A stretch of DNA of 13,403 bases from JANNXY01 sp039795755 (GTDB taxonomy: Bacteria; Patescibacteriota; Minisyncoccia; Phycocordibacterales; CAIZIN01): positions 1 to 13,403 of the forward strand of contig JBDKLF010000057.1 in the NCBI GenBank assembly GCA_039795755.1. The letters are read 5' to 3'. This document shows, piece by piece, positions 1 to 6,416 of this stretch. The notes below the pieces were generated by a model. That model did not search any database. It was not told where the DNA came from and saw nothing but the letters and a program-made list of their open reading frames with translations. Position 1 is the first letter of the stretch; every line of letters starts with the position of its first letter. The position numbers and the translations under genes were made by a program.

Positions 1-410
1 TTGTTAATTGATCGTTGACCAATTGCTTCTAAACTATTCTTCAACCATTCTGGACTAGGGCCAACTTTTATACCTTTAATAATTGCACCTGTGTATCTTC
101 TACAGAGATTACTATCATCACTTTCTTTTTCATTTTTTATTTCTACCCCTAATTCCTTTGAAATTTCTGGAAGCTTGATTACATTTTTCTGTTTTAAAGT
201 GTAACCAAAGGCAATTGCAATATCAGATGCAACTCCATAATGTGACAGAGCATAATGAGCTCGATCTGGAAGAATTTTTACATCAATCACATCATCGCTC
301 TCTATTGATTCAATTTCAAAAGCCGTCATTGTCAGCTTTTCTGCAATTTCTTCTACACTTGGAAGTGGTTCAATTATGTATTTTTGTAGCCAGGCTTTTG
401 AGACTTTCAT
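1..410 (-). CDS. pheT: Phenylalanine--tRNA ligase beta subunit, N-terminal part (cut by window edge)
   Basis: Beta subunit of the heterotetrameric enzyme that charges tRNA-Phe in the cytoplasm. 136 codons are visible from the ATG at 410. The protein opens with the B1-type start (KVSKAWLQKYI) and passes through AFEIESIE straight to LPDRAHYALSHYGVASDIA (residues 48-64), which matches the NRADCLGIIGVARD stretch of long PheT. It then enters the B3/B4 editing-domain start (RRYTGAIIKGIKVGPSPEWL, about 105-123). In the E. coli protein roughly 100 residues of an EMAP-like tRNA-binding fold lie between these blocks; here they are absent, and the reading frame is continuous, so this is a short form rather than damage. 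It starts 2 bases after the pheS stop with no SD, so it is almost certainly cotranscribed with pheS. The 3' part lies outside the window. Confidence 0.93.
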   Translation of the reverse strand, partial: MKVSKAWLQKYIIEPLPSVEEIAEKLTMTAFEIESIESDDVIDVKILPDRAHYALSHYGVASDIAIAFGYTLKQKNVIKLPEISKELGVEIKNEKESDDSNLCRRYTGAIIKGIKVGPSPEWLKNSLEAIGQRSIN

Positions 411-412
411 AA

Positions 413-1126
413 TTAAAATTGATTTATTAAACGTAAATCACCACTATAAAGCATACGAACGTCTGTAATGCCAAATTTAGACATTACAAGTCGATCTATT
501 CCTGCGCCGAATGCGAAGCCTCTGTATTTGTCAGGATGAAGTCCCGCTGATTCGAGAACACTTGGATGAACCATACCCGCTCCCATTACTTCCATCCATT
601 TACCTTTGAATAATACATCCACTTCTACACCCGGTTCAACGAAAGGGAAAAAACTTGGACGGAATCGAACTTCAACCTTGTCGCCCAAAAACTTTTCAAA
701 AAAGTATGCAAGTGTACCCTTGAGATCTGCAAGAGAAATACCCTCACCTACCACCAAGCCTTCAAGTTGATAGAACTGAGCCTCATGTGTCGCATCAGTT
801 GCTTCATTACGAAACACCTTACCTGGAGCAATGATTCGGATAGGATGATCTTTGGTAGGCTTATGTGTTTCCATATAACGAATCTGCACCGGAGAGGTAT
901 GTGTGCGAAGTAACTTACGATCAGTGAGGGGCTTGAGCCAAAACGTATCCCACATATCTCGTGCAGGATGATCAGCAGGAACATTAAGAGTGTCGAAGTT
1001 ATAATACTCCGTTTCTACCTCAGGACCTTCTGCAATATCAAATCCAATCGTCTTGAAAATGTCATAGACCTCTCGAGTTACCTGAGTAATTGGATGCAAA
1101 CTGCCTTTTGTAGCTTCTTCTTTCAT
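413..1126 (-). CDS. pheS: Phenylalanine--tRNA ligase alpha subunit, short form
   Basis: Catalytic subunit of phenylalanyl-tRNA synthetase (ATP + Phe + tRNA-Phe to Phe-tRNA). Class II synthetase motifs are in order: HPI near residues 11-13 (motif 1 region), the QDTF-like WDTFWL at 59-64, motif 2 FRNEATDATHEAQFYQLEG at 105-123, RPSFFPFVEPGVEVDV at 156-171, and motif 3 GFAFGAGIDRL at 203-213. At 237 residues it is about 90 shorter than the 327-residue E. coli protein. The missing part is the N-terminal coiled coil that touches tRNA, and the protein begins just before the catalytic core. The ATG at 1126 lies 8 bases downstream of a good -10 and no earlier in-frame start is plausible, so the short form is genuine. 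pheT follows after 2 bases. Confidence 0.96.
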   Translation of the reverse strand: MKEEATKGSLHPITQVTREVYDIFKTIGFDIAEGPEVETEYYNFDTLNVPADHPARDMWDTFWLKPLTDRKLLRTHTSPVQIRYMETHKPTKDHPIRIIAPGKVFRNEATDATHEAQFYQLEGLVVGEGISLADLKGTLAYFFEKFLGDKVEVRFRPSFFPFVEPGVEVDVLFKGKWMEVMGAGMVHPSVLESAGLHPDKYRGFAFGAGIDRLVMSKFGITDVRMLYSGDLRLINQF

Positions 1127-1134
1127 AGGTAATT

Positions 1135-1163
1135 ATTATGTCAAAAAAACGTGAAATTCTCAA
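1135..1163 (-). promoter_or_regulatory. Promoter of pheS-pheT
   Basis: Minus strand: -35 TTGAGA (1158-1163), 17-base spacer, -10 CATAAT (1135-1140), each hexamer one base from consensus. The -10 ends 8 bases before the pheS ATG, so the transcript is predicted to start within a couple of bases of the start codon. Confidence 0.72.
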
Positions 1164-1170
1164 GGTTTTG

Positions 1171-1179
1171 TGATAGTAT
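1171..1179 (+). promoter_or_regulatory. Extended -10 promoter of the glycosyltransferase gene
   Basis: Plus strand TGA followed by TAGTAT (1174-1179), 17 bases before the ATG at 1197, with no convincing -35. It predicts a leader of about 11 bases, with no SD. It lies next to the divergent pheS promoter (pheS -35 at 1158-1163), so the two probably compete for polymerase. Confidence 0.45.
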
Positions 1180-1196
1180 TGAATTCTTAACGCACT

Positions 1197-2435
1197 ATGC
1201 AAGTCGGACAATTCATTGTATATATTATTCTCTTTATTCTGCTCTACAATCAGGTGTTTTTGCTCCTAGCCTTCTTCGAAAAGCGAAAGACCACCTCACG
1301 CAAAGTAACCCTTCCTGATGAGCTCCCTACGGTGACCATTATCGTGCCCTGCTTCAATGAAGAGACTACTATTCAGCGAACTGTTGAATCACTCCTTGCA
1401 CTTGATTATCCAAAAGACAAGATATCAATCTATCTCATCAATGACGGATCGGTAGATAATACTCGAAATGTGCTCGACTCATATGCAACAGGCTATGAAA
1501 ATATCAAAGTATTCCACAAGGAAAATGGTGGTAAGTGGCGCGCATTGAACTTCGCATTGCAATATGTAACCAGTGAATTCGTTGGATGTCTCGACGCTGA
1601 TTCATTTGTACAGCCAAATGCCCTCAAAGAAATTATTTCATGCTTCCATCATAATCCTGTTGCAATGGCAGTAACCCCATCAATGCGAGTCTGGCAACCA
1701 AATACCCTTGTTCGCAAGATTCAAGCAGCTGAATATGATTTCGGAATCTTTATTCGAAAAGCATTTTCATTCCTTGGTGCAATTCATATTACCCCAGGAC
1801 CATTTTCTATTTTCCGCAAGAAAGTCTTTGACACTATCGGATGTTATCGACACGCACACAATACCGAAGACCTCGAAATCGCCCTCCGTATGCAAAAGGC
1901 AGGAATGGTCATTGATAATGCACACAACGCTATCGTCTACACCGTAGGTCCTGCAACCGCCTATAAGCTCTACAAGCAACGTGTGCGATGGACCGGTGGA
2001 TTCCTCAAGAACATGATTGATTATCGTGACATGTTCTTCCACAAGAATCATGGCCATTTGAGCTTCTGGATTCTTCCTATGACCATCATTACTGCATGCT
2101 CATCACTCTACATCATTGCGGTATTTGTTATCACCACTATCGCAAACCTTATTAAGACACTCAAAGAATTGAACCTGGTAAACTTCGACCTTCCTTCACC
2201 ACACTTCACCTTTGATTGGTTCTTCTTTGATACCACTGCTGCTACTTTCATTGGAATGACCCTTATGGCGACGATTCTTATTTCTATATTTATTGGGCGA
2301 GTAATTACCAATAAAGAACGACTATTTACTGTGGACCTTGTATACTTTATAGTGCTGTACAGCTTTATTGCCCCATTCTGGTTGGTGAAATCGGTTTACA
2401 ATACCGTATTATTCCGGGAAACAAAGTGGAGATAA
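1197..2435 (+). CDS. Membrane-bound family 2 glycosyltransferase (processive, PgaC/IcaA-like)
   Basis: Probable inner-membrane glycosyltransferase that builds or transfers a surface polysaccharide from a nucleotide sugar. There is one N-terminal membrane segment (about residues 5-27), a cytoplasmic GT-A domain (about 44-270) and two or three C-terminal membrane segments (about 290-312, 347-368, 378-400). GT2 motifs are complete: TIIVPCFNEE (47-56), IND with D83, DAD (133-135), TED (223-225, putative catalytic base) and QRVRW (261-265), the last typical of processive enzymes such as poly-GlcNAc, hyaluronan and cellulose synthases. Length (412) is normal for the PgaC/IcaA group, but the sugar specificity cannot be read. 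It is followed 13 bases later by a membrane-anchored thioredoxin-like gene, probably in the same transcript. No PgaB-like deacetylase or other polysaccharide gene is in the window. Confidence 0.88.
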   Translation: MQVGQFIVYIILFILLYNQVFLLLAFFEKRKTTSRKVTLPDELPTVTIIVPCFNEETTIQRTVESLLALDYPKDKISIYLINDGSVDNTRNVLDSYATGYENIKVFHKENGGKWRALNFALQYVTSEFVGCLDADSFVQPNALKEIISCFHHNPVAMAVTPSMRVWQPNTLVRKIQAAEYDFGIFIRKAFSFLGAIHITPGPFSIFRKKVFDTIGCYRHAHNTEDLEIALRMQKAGMVIDNAHNAIVYTVGPATAYKLYKQRVRWTGGFLKNMIDYRDMFFHKNHGHLSFWILPMTIITACSSLYIIAVFVITTIANLIKTLKELNLVNFDLPSPHFTFDWFFFDTTAATFIGMTLMATILISIFIGRVITNKERLFTVDLVYFIVLYSFIAPFWLVKSVYNTVLFRETKWR

Positions 2436-2448
2436 TTAATATAAACAT

Positions 2449-3153
2449 ATGAAAGAAACAACATTTAATTGGAGTAAATATATTTTGGCACTTATTATTA
2501 CAGGCGCAATCTTTGTTATTGCTATCATGATCAGTAACTACTTCAATGATAAGAAGCTCGAATCTGTTCGTAATATTGAAGATCGAATTGCTATCGATAT
2601 CCTTTCTTCAGAAACACAATTCGACCTCATTCGATCATCATCATGCAAGTTGATCTCTAATGATATCCTCTCAACAGAACTCAATGATCTCGCAAGTCGA
2701 CTTGGTTATATGGAAGAAAATCGACCAAACGACGATGAGGAAATTCTCCGACTCAAGCGACAGTACTCACTCCTACAAGTTAAGGATTATCTCCTTATGC
2801 AACGACTTGAGAGTCAGTGTGGATTCAAATCAATCTCAGTATTGTACTTCTATTCAAATGAAAAGGGTGCCTGCGAGGAATGTGAGAAGACAGGATATGT
2901 TCTCACCTATCTCCGTGAGAAATACCCAGGCCTTCGGGTATACGCCTTTGATTACAACCTTGACCTTTCTGCCCTACAAACACTCATCAAACTCAACAAA
3001 GTCGAAGACAAGCTTCCTGCAATTATCGTAGGCGACAAGGTGTACTACGGCCTCACTACTCTCGAAGAATTCGAGAAGGTAATGCCGGGACTTAAGACAC
3101 TCAAGACTGCAACAACCACCGCTTCAACAACAGCCACCACTACCAAGAAGTAG
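2449..3153 (+). CDS. Membrane-anchored thioredoxin-like protein with CxxC and Thr-rich tail
   Basis: I do not recognise a named family. The 234-residue protein has a short cytoplasmic start, one membrane segment (about residues 11-30), a helical, charged middle (about 35-122) and a C-terminal domain that looks thioredoxin-like. In that domain, a beta strand (VLYFYSN) leads to CEEC at 142-145, then a helix, a second strand (LRVYAFDYN), and a Pro at 190 before a strand (LPAIIVGDKVYYG) that resembles the cis-Pro loop of thioredoxins. By the inside-positive pattern the domain would lie outside the membrane, suggesting disulfide exchange. Two more cysteines, C66 and C124, could form a structural or relay disulfide. 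The tail (about 217-234) is a Thr/Ala/Lys low-complexity run. It ends in TAG just before a strong terminator. Its pairing with the upstream glycosyltransferase suggests envelope work; the exact role is inference. Confidence 0.75.
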   Translation: MKETTFNWSKYILALIITGAIFVIAIMISNYFNDKKLESVRNIEDRIAIDILSSETQFDLIRSSSCKLISNDILSTELNDLASRLGYMEENRPNDDEEILRLKRQYSLLQVKDYLLMQRLESQCGFKSISVLYFYSNEKGACEECEKTGYVLTYLREKYPGLRVYAFDYNLDLSALQTLIKLNKVEDKLPAIIVGDKVYYGLTTLEEFEKVMPGLKTLKTATTTASTTATTTKK

Positions 3154-3165
3154 CAGTCTCAAAAT

Positions 3166-3196
3166 AAAAACCCTTCAATTACATTGAAGGGTTTTT
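3166..3196. terminator. Strong bidirectional Rho-independent terminator
   Basis: Perfect 13-bp stem: 3166-3178 (A5 then CCCTTCAA) pairs with 3184-3196 (TTGAAGGG then T5), loop TTACA (3179-3183). Read on plus it ends the glycosyltransferase/thioredoxin-like transcript; read on minus it lies 10 bases beyond the tRNA-Thr 3' end. Confidence 0.93.
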
Positions 3197-3206
3197 ATTA
3201 TTTCTG

Positions 3207-3279
3207 AGCCACCTGTCAGATTTGAACTGACGACCGGCCGTTTACAAAACGGCTGCTCTACCAACTGAGCTAAGGTGGC
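3207..3279 (-). tRNA. tRNA-Thr (anticodon TGT)
   Basis: A 73-base cloverleaf on the minus strand. The acceptor GCCACCT pairs with AGGTGGC. The D arm is GCTC/GAGC with an AGTTGGTA loop. The anticodon arm is GCCGT/ACGGC with loop TTTGTAA, placing TGT at 34-36 (reads ACA and relatives). The variable loop is 5 bases and the T arm is GTCAG/CTGAC with loop TTCAAAT. The discriminator is T. CCA is not encoded (the next bases are CAG), so the end must be added by CCA nucleotidyltransferase. It has its own promoter-like element and is closed by the terminator at 3166-3196. Confidence 0.96.
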
Positions 3280-3287
3280 GTTGGTAT

Positions 3288-3316
3288 AATCTAGCATGAA
3301 ATAAAAGCTTATTCAA
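3288..3316 (-). promoter_or_regulatory. Promoter of tRNA-Thr
   Basis: Minus strand: -35 TTGAAT (3311-3316), 17-base spacer ending in TGC, extended -10 TAGATT (3288-3293). The -35 overlaps the stop codon of the upstream 136-residue gene. Only 8 bases separate the -10 from the first base of the mature tRNA, so the 5' leader would be about 0-3 bases. Confidence 0.55.
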
Positions 3317-3719
3317 CTTTTTTTTCACCTTGTGGAGCTGCCTCTACAACCACGGCTTCCTTCTTGTACTCTCCGACTGCCTGGAGAAATTCTGAGTTAC
3401 TCTTCTTGTTACCAAGCGGCTTTCGTCCTCGTACTTCATCAATATACTTAGCGAACTTCACACGTAATTTATCTCGCATCACAATTCCCAAATGAACAAT
3501 GAGATGTGGAGTGCGACTTAACGCTTCTTTAATTTCACTTACAAACGATCGATAGGTAGAATGAGTCATATCAAGTGATGACTCAATCATATGATCAACT
3601 TTGTTTCGCAATGAAAGATACCATCGAGGAAGTCCTATCCACAACTCGATTGTTTTGAGTAAAAACAAAATAATTGCTATACCAAGACTTACCGAACCAA
3701 TGACAATAAGCGTATACAT
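3309..3719 (-). CDS. Hypothetical small membrane protein downstream of tsf
   Basis: Not recognised. The 136-residue protein has one N-terminal membrane segment (about residues 2-23), an amphipathic basic middle (about 30-100) with no cysteines and no recognisable catalytic motif, and a charged, Lys/Glu-rich disordered-looking tail. No signal cleavage site is evident, so it is probably anchored with the soluble part in the cytoplasm, since positive residues (R32, R38, K40) follow the segment. The start is the ATG at 3719, 9 bases after the tsf stop, with no promoter or SD in between, so it is likely read from the tsf transcript. Codon use matches its neighbours (CGA/CGT arginines), so it looks native. 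The stop codon region carries the -35 of the tRNA-Thr promoter. Confidence 0.7.
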   Translation of the reverse strand: MYTLIVIGSVSLGIAIILFLLKTIELWIGLPRWYLSLRNKVDHMIESSLDMTHSTYRSFVSEIKEALSRTPHLIVHLGIVMRDKLRVKFAKYIDEVRGRKPLGNKKSNSEFLQAVGEYKKEAVVVEAAPQGEKKVE

Positions 3720-3728
3720 GGGAAATGA

Positions 3729-4310
3729 CTAGATTGCGTAACGAGTGAATCGTACGATCTGAGTCTTTTCTCCGAATTTCTGAATAGCTCCATTCACGAG
3801 CTCTCCAATAGTAATTTCAGGATTCTTAATAAATGGCTGTTCCATAAGTACACGTTCCTTGAAGTATGCAGCAAGCTTTCCTTCGAGAATCTGAGCCTTC
3901 ATGTTTTCTGGCTTTCCTTCTACTTCCTTTGCAAATACTTCTTCTGCCTTTGCCTTTGCTTCTGGAGTAATTTCTTCCATAGAGATGAATTCTGGATTCT
4001 GAGCAGCGATATGCATTGCAATGTCGTATGCTACAGCTTTGAATTCAGTATTACCTGATACGAAGTCAGTCTCACATCCGAGCTCAAGCATCACTCCTAC
4101 ACTTCCTGTGCCGTGAATATAGGCGGCGATTACACCTGCACCCAATGATCGGTCACTTTTCTTTGCAGCAGAAGCAGCTCCTGCCTTTCGGAGGATGATA
4201 ACTGCCTTTTCCATGTCTCCACCAGCTTCTTCAAGCGCCTTCTTACATTGCATAACAGAAATACCTGTTCTGTCTCGAAGTTCTTTAATTTGTTCTGTAG
4301 TGATTGCCAT
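3729..4310 (-). CDS. tsf: Elongation factor Ts, short form
   Basis: Nucleotide exchange factor that releases GDP from EF-Tu during elongation. The N-terminal UBA-like domain and family signature are clear (ITTEQIKELRDRTGISVMQC, residues 3-22, then KKALEEAGGDMEKA). The second signature ELGCETDFVS covers 76-85; its TDF (81-83) is the EF-Tu-contacting loop. Length is 193 residues against 283 in E. coli, close to the roughly 196-residue Thermus form that carries a single core subdomain and acts as a dimer. It follows rpsB in the usual rpsB-tsf order but, unusually, has its own strong promoter in the 63-base gap. It ends in TAG. Confidence 0.97.
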   Translation of the reverse strand: MAITTEQIKELRDRTGISVMQCKKALEEAGGDMEKAVIILRKAGAASAAKKSDRSLGAGVIAAYIHGTGSVGVMLELGCETDFVSGNTEFKAVAYDIAMHIAAQNPEFISMEEITPEAKAKAEEVFAKEVEGKPENMKAQILEGKLAAYFKERVLMEQPFIKNPEITIGELVNGAIQKFGEKTQIVRFTRYAI

Positions 4311-4344
4311 AGTACGTGATTATTTAAACATTAAGAATACAAAA

Positions 4345-4353
4345 ATTATACCA
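4345..4353 (-). promoter_or_regulatory. Extended -10 promoter of tsf
   Basis: Minus-strand TGG followed by consensus TATAAT (4345-4350), no good -35. It lies 34 bases before the tsf ATG, so this is one of the few genes here predicted to have a real leader (about 28 bases). A small inverted repeat, CAGGA/TCCTG (4354-4358 and 4364-4368), abuts its upstream edge and could be an operator or the remnant of an rpsB terminator. Confidence 0.6.
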
Positions 4354-4373
4354 CAGGAATATCTCCTGATGAA

Positions 4374-5063
4374 TTATTTTTTGTTTGTTTTGTAAGCTTC
4401 AGCGATAGCCTTGAGGAAGAAAGTGATACTTGCTCGAGAAGTGTCATTACCAACAACAGGGAAATCTACCTTTGTAAGATCACAATCTGATCCACAGAGT
4501 GCAACTACTGGAATTTTCTTTGATCGAGCTTCGTCAACAGCGATTCCTTCATGCTTTGAATCTACTACTACTACTGCTCCTGGCATTTCCTTCATGTCAC
4601 CGAGTCCACCATACATGATAGTAAGGTTGTCGATTTCTTTATCAATAAGTAATCGTTCTTTCTTTGTGTATTTAGCGAGTTCACCTCGTTCCTTCTGAGT
4701 TGAGAGATCCTTGAGCTTTTCGATACGCTTCTTGATTTCACCATAGTTAGTGAATGTTCCTCCAATCCATCGTCCTGCTGCATATGGCATTGCAAGTGTT
4801 GCAGCGACGTCTTCTACTGCTACTCGAGCTTCAGCCTTACCACCGATGAAGAGAATAGTCTTTCCTTCTGAAGCAATCTTTGCAATGAAATCAGTTGCTT
4901 CCTTGAGCATTGCTGCTGACTTTTCAAGGTCAAAAATCTCAGTCTTATTCTTAATTCCGAAAATATAAGGCTTTACTGAAGGGTGTCGTCGAGCCTTTGA
5001 AAAGCCGAACTGTACGCCGGCTGAAAACATAGAATCTATAATGTTGGTATCGCTTTTTTGCAT
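4374..5063 (-). CDS. rpsB: 30S ribosomal protein S2
   Basis: Small-subunit ribosomal protein needed for S1 and mRNA docking. The family pattern is clear: AGVQFGFSKARRHPSVKPYIFGIKNKTEIFDLEKS (residues 15-49), FIGGKAEARVAVEDVA (about 72-87), RWIGGTFTNYGEI (about 97-109), MPGAVVVVDSKHEGIAVDEARSKKIPVVAL and a C-terminal FPVVGNDTSRASITFFLKAIAEAY. At 229 residues it is near the usual 230-260. One difference is FGF at 19-21, where most bacteria have FGH; the overall match leaves no doubt about the family. The start is the ATG at 5063, 8 bases downstream of an extended -10. The bases just before the ATG are ACCTCCT, the opposite of an SD. tsf follows 63 bases downstream. Confidence 0.97.
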   Translation of the reverse strand: MQKSDTNIIDSMFSAGVQFGFSKARRHPSVKPYIFGIKNKTEIFDLEKSAAMLKEATDFIAKIASEGKTILFIGGKAEARVAVEDVAATLAMPYAAGRWIGGTFTNYGEIKKRIEKLKDLSTQKERGELAKYTKKERLLIDKEIDNLTIMYGGLGDMKEMPGAVVVVDSKHEGIAVDEARSKKIPVVALCGSDCDLTKVDFPVVGNDTSRASITFFLKAIAEAYKTNKK

Positions 5064-5071
5064 AGGAGGTT

Positions 5072-5100
5072 AATTTACCAGATTATCGGTTAAAATACAA
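5072..5100 (-). promoter_or_regulatory. Predicted promoter of rpsB
   Basis: Minus strand: weak -35 TTGTAT (5095-5100), 17-base spacer ending in TGG, -10 TAAATT (5072-5077), 8 bases before the ATG. The hexamers are imperfect, but the TGn, the spacing and the distance to the start repeat the pattern of the other genes here. Confidence 0.45.
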
Positions 5101-5104
5101 GGGT

Positions 5105-6091
5105 CTATTCATCATCTCCCTCATCACCACCTTCTCCCATAGTTCCTGATTCAGAAGCGGTCTTTAGAGCTTCAATAATAGGCTCAATATTGCCCAACAT
5201 GATCTTTGGTAATCCATGCCATGACTGCTTGATTCTATGATCAGTAATACGGTCCTGGAGGTAATTATAGGTACGAATCTTTTCTGATCGATCACCTGTT
5301 CCAATCTGACTCTTTCGCTCTGCTGCGTGTTTCTTGGCTTGCTCTTCTTCATGCAATGCATCAAGCTTTGCAACAAGGATTTGCATGGCCTTTTCACGGT
5401 TCTTGAGCTGACTTCGCTCTGCAGTTGATCGCACATCAATTCCGGTAGGCTTGTGAATCAAACGTACCGCAGTCTCCACCTTGTTCACATTCTGCCCTCC
5501 TGCACCACCCGATCGAGAAAATTCCATTTCAATATCAGTGGGGTTAATTTCAATCTTTCCCCTCTTTCGAATTGGAAGCACCGCAACTGATGCGGTAGAA
5601 GTATGAATGCGCCCAGACTTTTCGGTTGCCGGTACTCGTTGTACACGATGTACTCCAGTTTCATAACGTAGTGCATCATAGATACCCTGACCTTTCATTT
5701 CGAATGATGCAGTTTTATATCCTCCCGCACCGTTTTCGCTCTCATCAATAGGTCGGAAGCTCCAATTGTTTTTTTCTCCAAAGCCGCGATACATTTCTGC
5801 TAGATTGTAAGCAAAATAGGCTGCTTCATCTCCTCCTGCACCAGCTCGTACTTCAAGCACGATTTCATTTGCCTGCTCCTCTTGCTTTTCTTCTTCTTTG
5901 AGAATCATTTCCATCTGATCAACAAGTGCCTTTTGTCCCTCCTCGATTTGTTTCAATTCTTCTTCCGCCATCTCCTTGAGCGAATCATCTGCTTTCATTT
6001 CTTCGAGTTCCGGCTTTTTACTCTCAAGACGCTCGTATTCTGCAACGAGATATTGGGTCTTAAAATTTTCTTTATATTTGGTGAGATCCAT
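5105..6091 (-). CDS. prfA: Peptide chain release factor 1
   Basis: Recognises UAA and UAG in the ribosomal A site and triggers peptide release. An N-terminal Lys/Glu-rich helical domain (about residues 1-75) is followed by the release-factor core, with VRAGAGGDEAAYFA (81-94), the RF1-type tripeptide anticodon PAT (154-156, within HRVQRVPATEKSGRIHTS), and the catalytic GGQ at 198-200 (SRSGGAGGQNVNKVETAVR). The PxT rather than SPF identifies RF1 and not RF2. Length 328 is slightly below the usual 355-360, the shortfall being in the N-terminal domain. A Gly/Asp/Glu tail ends the protein (TAG stop). The ATG at 6091 lies 6 bases after a consensus TATAAT. It follows rpmE as in many bacteria; prmC, which methylates the GGQ glutamine, is not here. 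Confidence 0.97.
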   Translation of the reverse strand: MDLTKYKENFKTQYLVAEYERLESKKPELEEMKADDSLKEMAEEELKQIEEGQKALVDQMEMILKEEEKQEEQANEIVLEVRAGAGGDEAAYFAYNLAEMYRGFGEKNNWSFRPIDESENGAGGYKTASFEMKGQGIYDALRYETGVHRVQRVPATEKSGRIHTSTASVAVLPIRKRGKIEINPTDIEMEFSRSGGAGGQNVNKVETAVRLIHKPTGIDVRSTAERSQLKNREKAMQILVAKLDALHEEEQAKKHAAERKSQIGTGDRSEKIRTYNYLQDRITDHRIKQSWHGLPKIMLGNIEPIIEALKTASESGTMGEGGDEGDDE

Positions 6092-6097
6092 ATATGT

Positions 6098-6103
6098 ATT
6101 ATA
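6098..6103 (-). promoter_or_regulatory. -10 element of prfA
   Basis: Perfect TATAAT on the minus strand, 6 bases before the prfA ATG, so the transcript should start at or next to the start codon. The -35 region would fall inside the rpmE terminator (6111-6139) and shows no good hexamer. Confidence 0.6.
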
Positions 6104-6106
6104 AAT

Positions 6107-6139
6107 GAGAAAAGCCCGAACTCATAAAGTGCGGACTTT
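6107..6139 (-). terminator. Terminator of rpmE
   Basis: Read on the minus strand, AAAGTCCG (6132-6139) pairs with CGGGCTTT (6111-6118) through 8 bp including one G-U. A further short ACT/AGT stem forms in the loop, and the stem is followed by a short T-rich run. It separates rpmE from prfA although prfA begins almost immediately after. Confidence 0.72.
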
Positions 6140-6151
6140 CCTTCTGATTCC

Positions 6152-6367
6152 CTACTTCTTTGTAGTTGCCTTTGCTTGTCGAGCCTTGAACTTTTCGAGT
6201 CGTCCGGCAGTGTCTACTACCTTTGAGTCTCCTGTATAGAAAGGGTGACATGCACTGCAGATTTCAACTGCGATGTTTTCTTTTGTACCACCGATGGTGT
6301 ACTTAGCACCACAAACACACACGACTTGTGCATCTGCAAAATAGGTTGGATGAATATCTTTTTTCAT
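6152..6367 (-). CDS. rpmE: 50S ribosomal protein L31, zinc-binding type
   Basis: Large-subunit ribosomal protein that bridges the subunits. It starts MKKDIHPTYF like most L31 proteins. The zinc-site cysteines are present as C17-x-C19 and C37-x-x-C40 (VVCVCGAKYTIGG and EICSACHPFYTG), so this is the C+ form rather than the zinc-free paralogue. HPFYTG (41-46) is the family hallmark. Length 71 is normal. The ATG at 6367 is preceded, 9 bases away, by a TGG-TAAACT element and by no SD. It ends in TAG and is followed by its own terminator. Confidence 0.97.
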   Translation of the reverse strand: MKKDIHPTYFADAQVVCVCGAKYTIGGTKENIAVEICSACHPFYTGDSKVVDTAGRLEKFKARQAKATTKK

Positions 6368-6376
6368 AGTTTCTAG

Positions 6377-6385
6377 AGTTTACCA
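6377..6385 (-). promoter_or_regulatory. Predicted extended -10 of rpmE
   Basis: Minus-strand TGG plus TAAACT (-10 at 6377-6382), 9 bases before the ATG. A weak TTGCAT lies 16 bases upstream. Hexamers are imperfect; the position and the TGn support the call. Confidence 0.35.
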
Positions 6386-6416
6386 GAAAAGGTATAAAAT
6401 GCAAGTCCTGCTTACC

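Noticed and set aside
3282..3290. Perfect extended -10 (TGGTATAAT) on the plus strand just upstream of an ATG
   Set aside because: The ATG is followed by AAA and then TAA, so there is no gene. The element is largely the reverse of the tRNA-Thr promoter region; an antisense RNA into the 136-residue gene is possible but unsupported.
4354..4368. Short inverted repeat CAGGA/TCCTG after rpsB as a terminator
   Set aside because: The stem is only 5 bp and has no T run directly after it; it is mentioned only as a possible operator at the tsf promoter.
5064..5070. AGGAGGT on the plus strand, looking like a perfect SD
   Set aside because: No plus-strand start codon lies at a suitable distance, and the site is on the wrong strand for rpsB.
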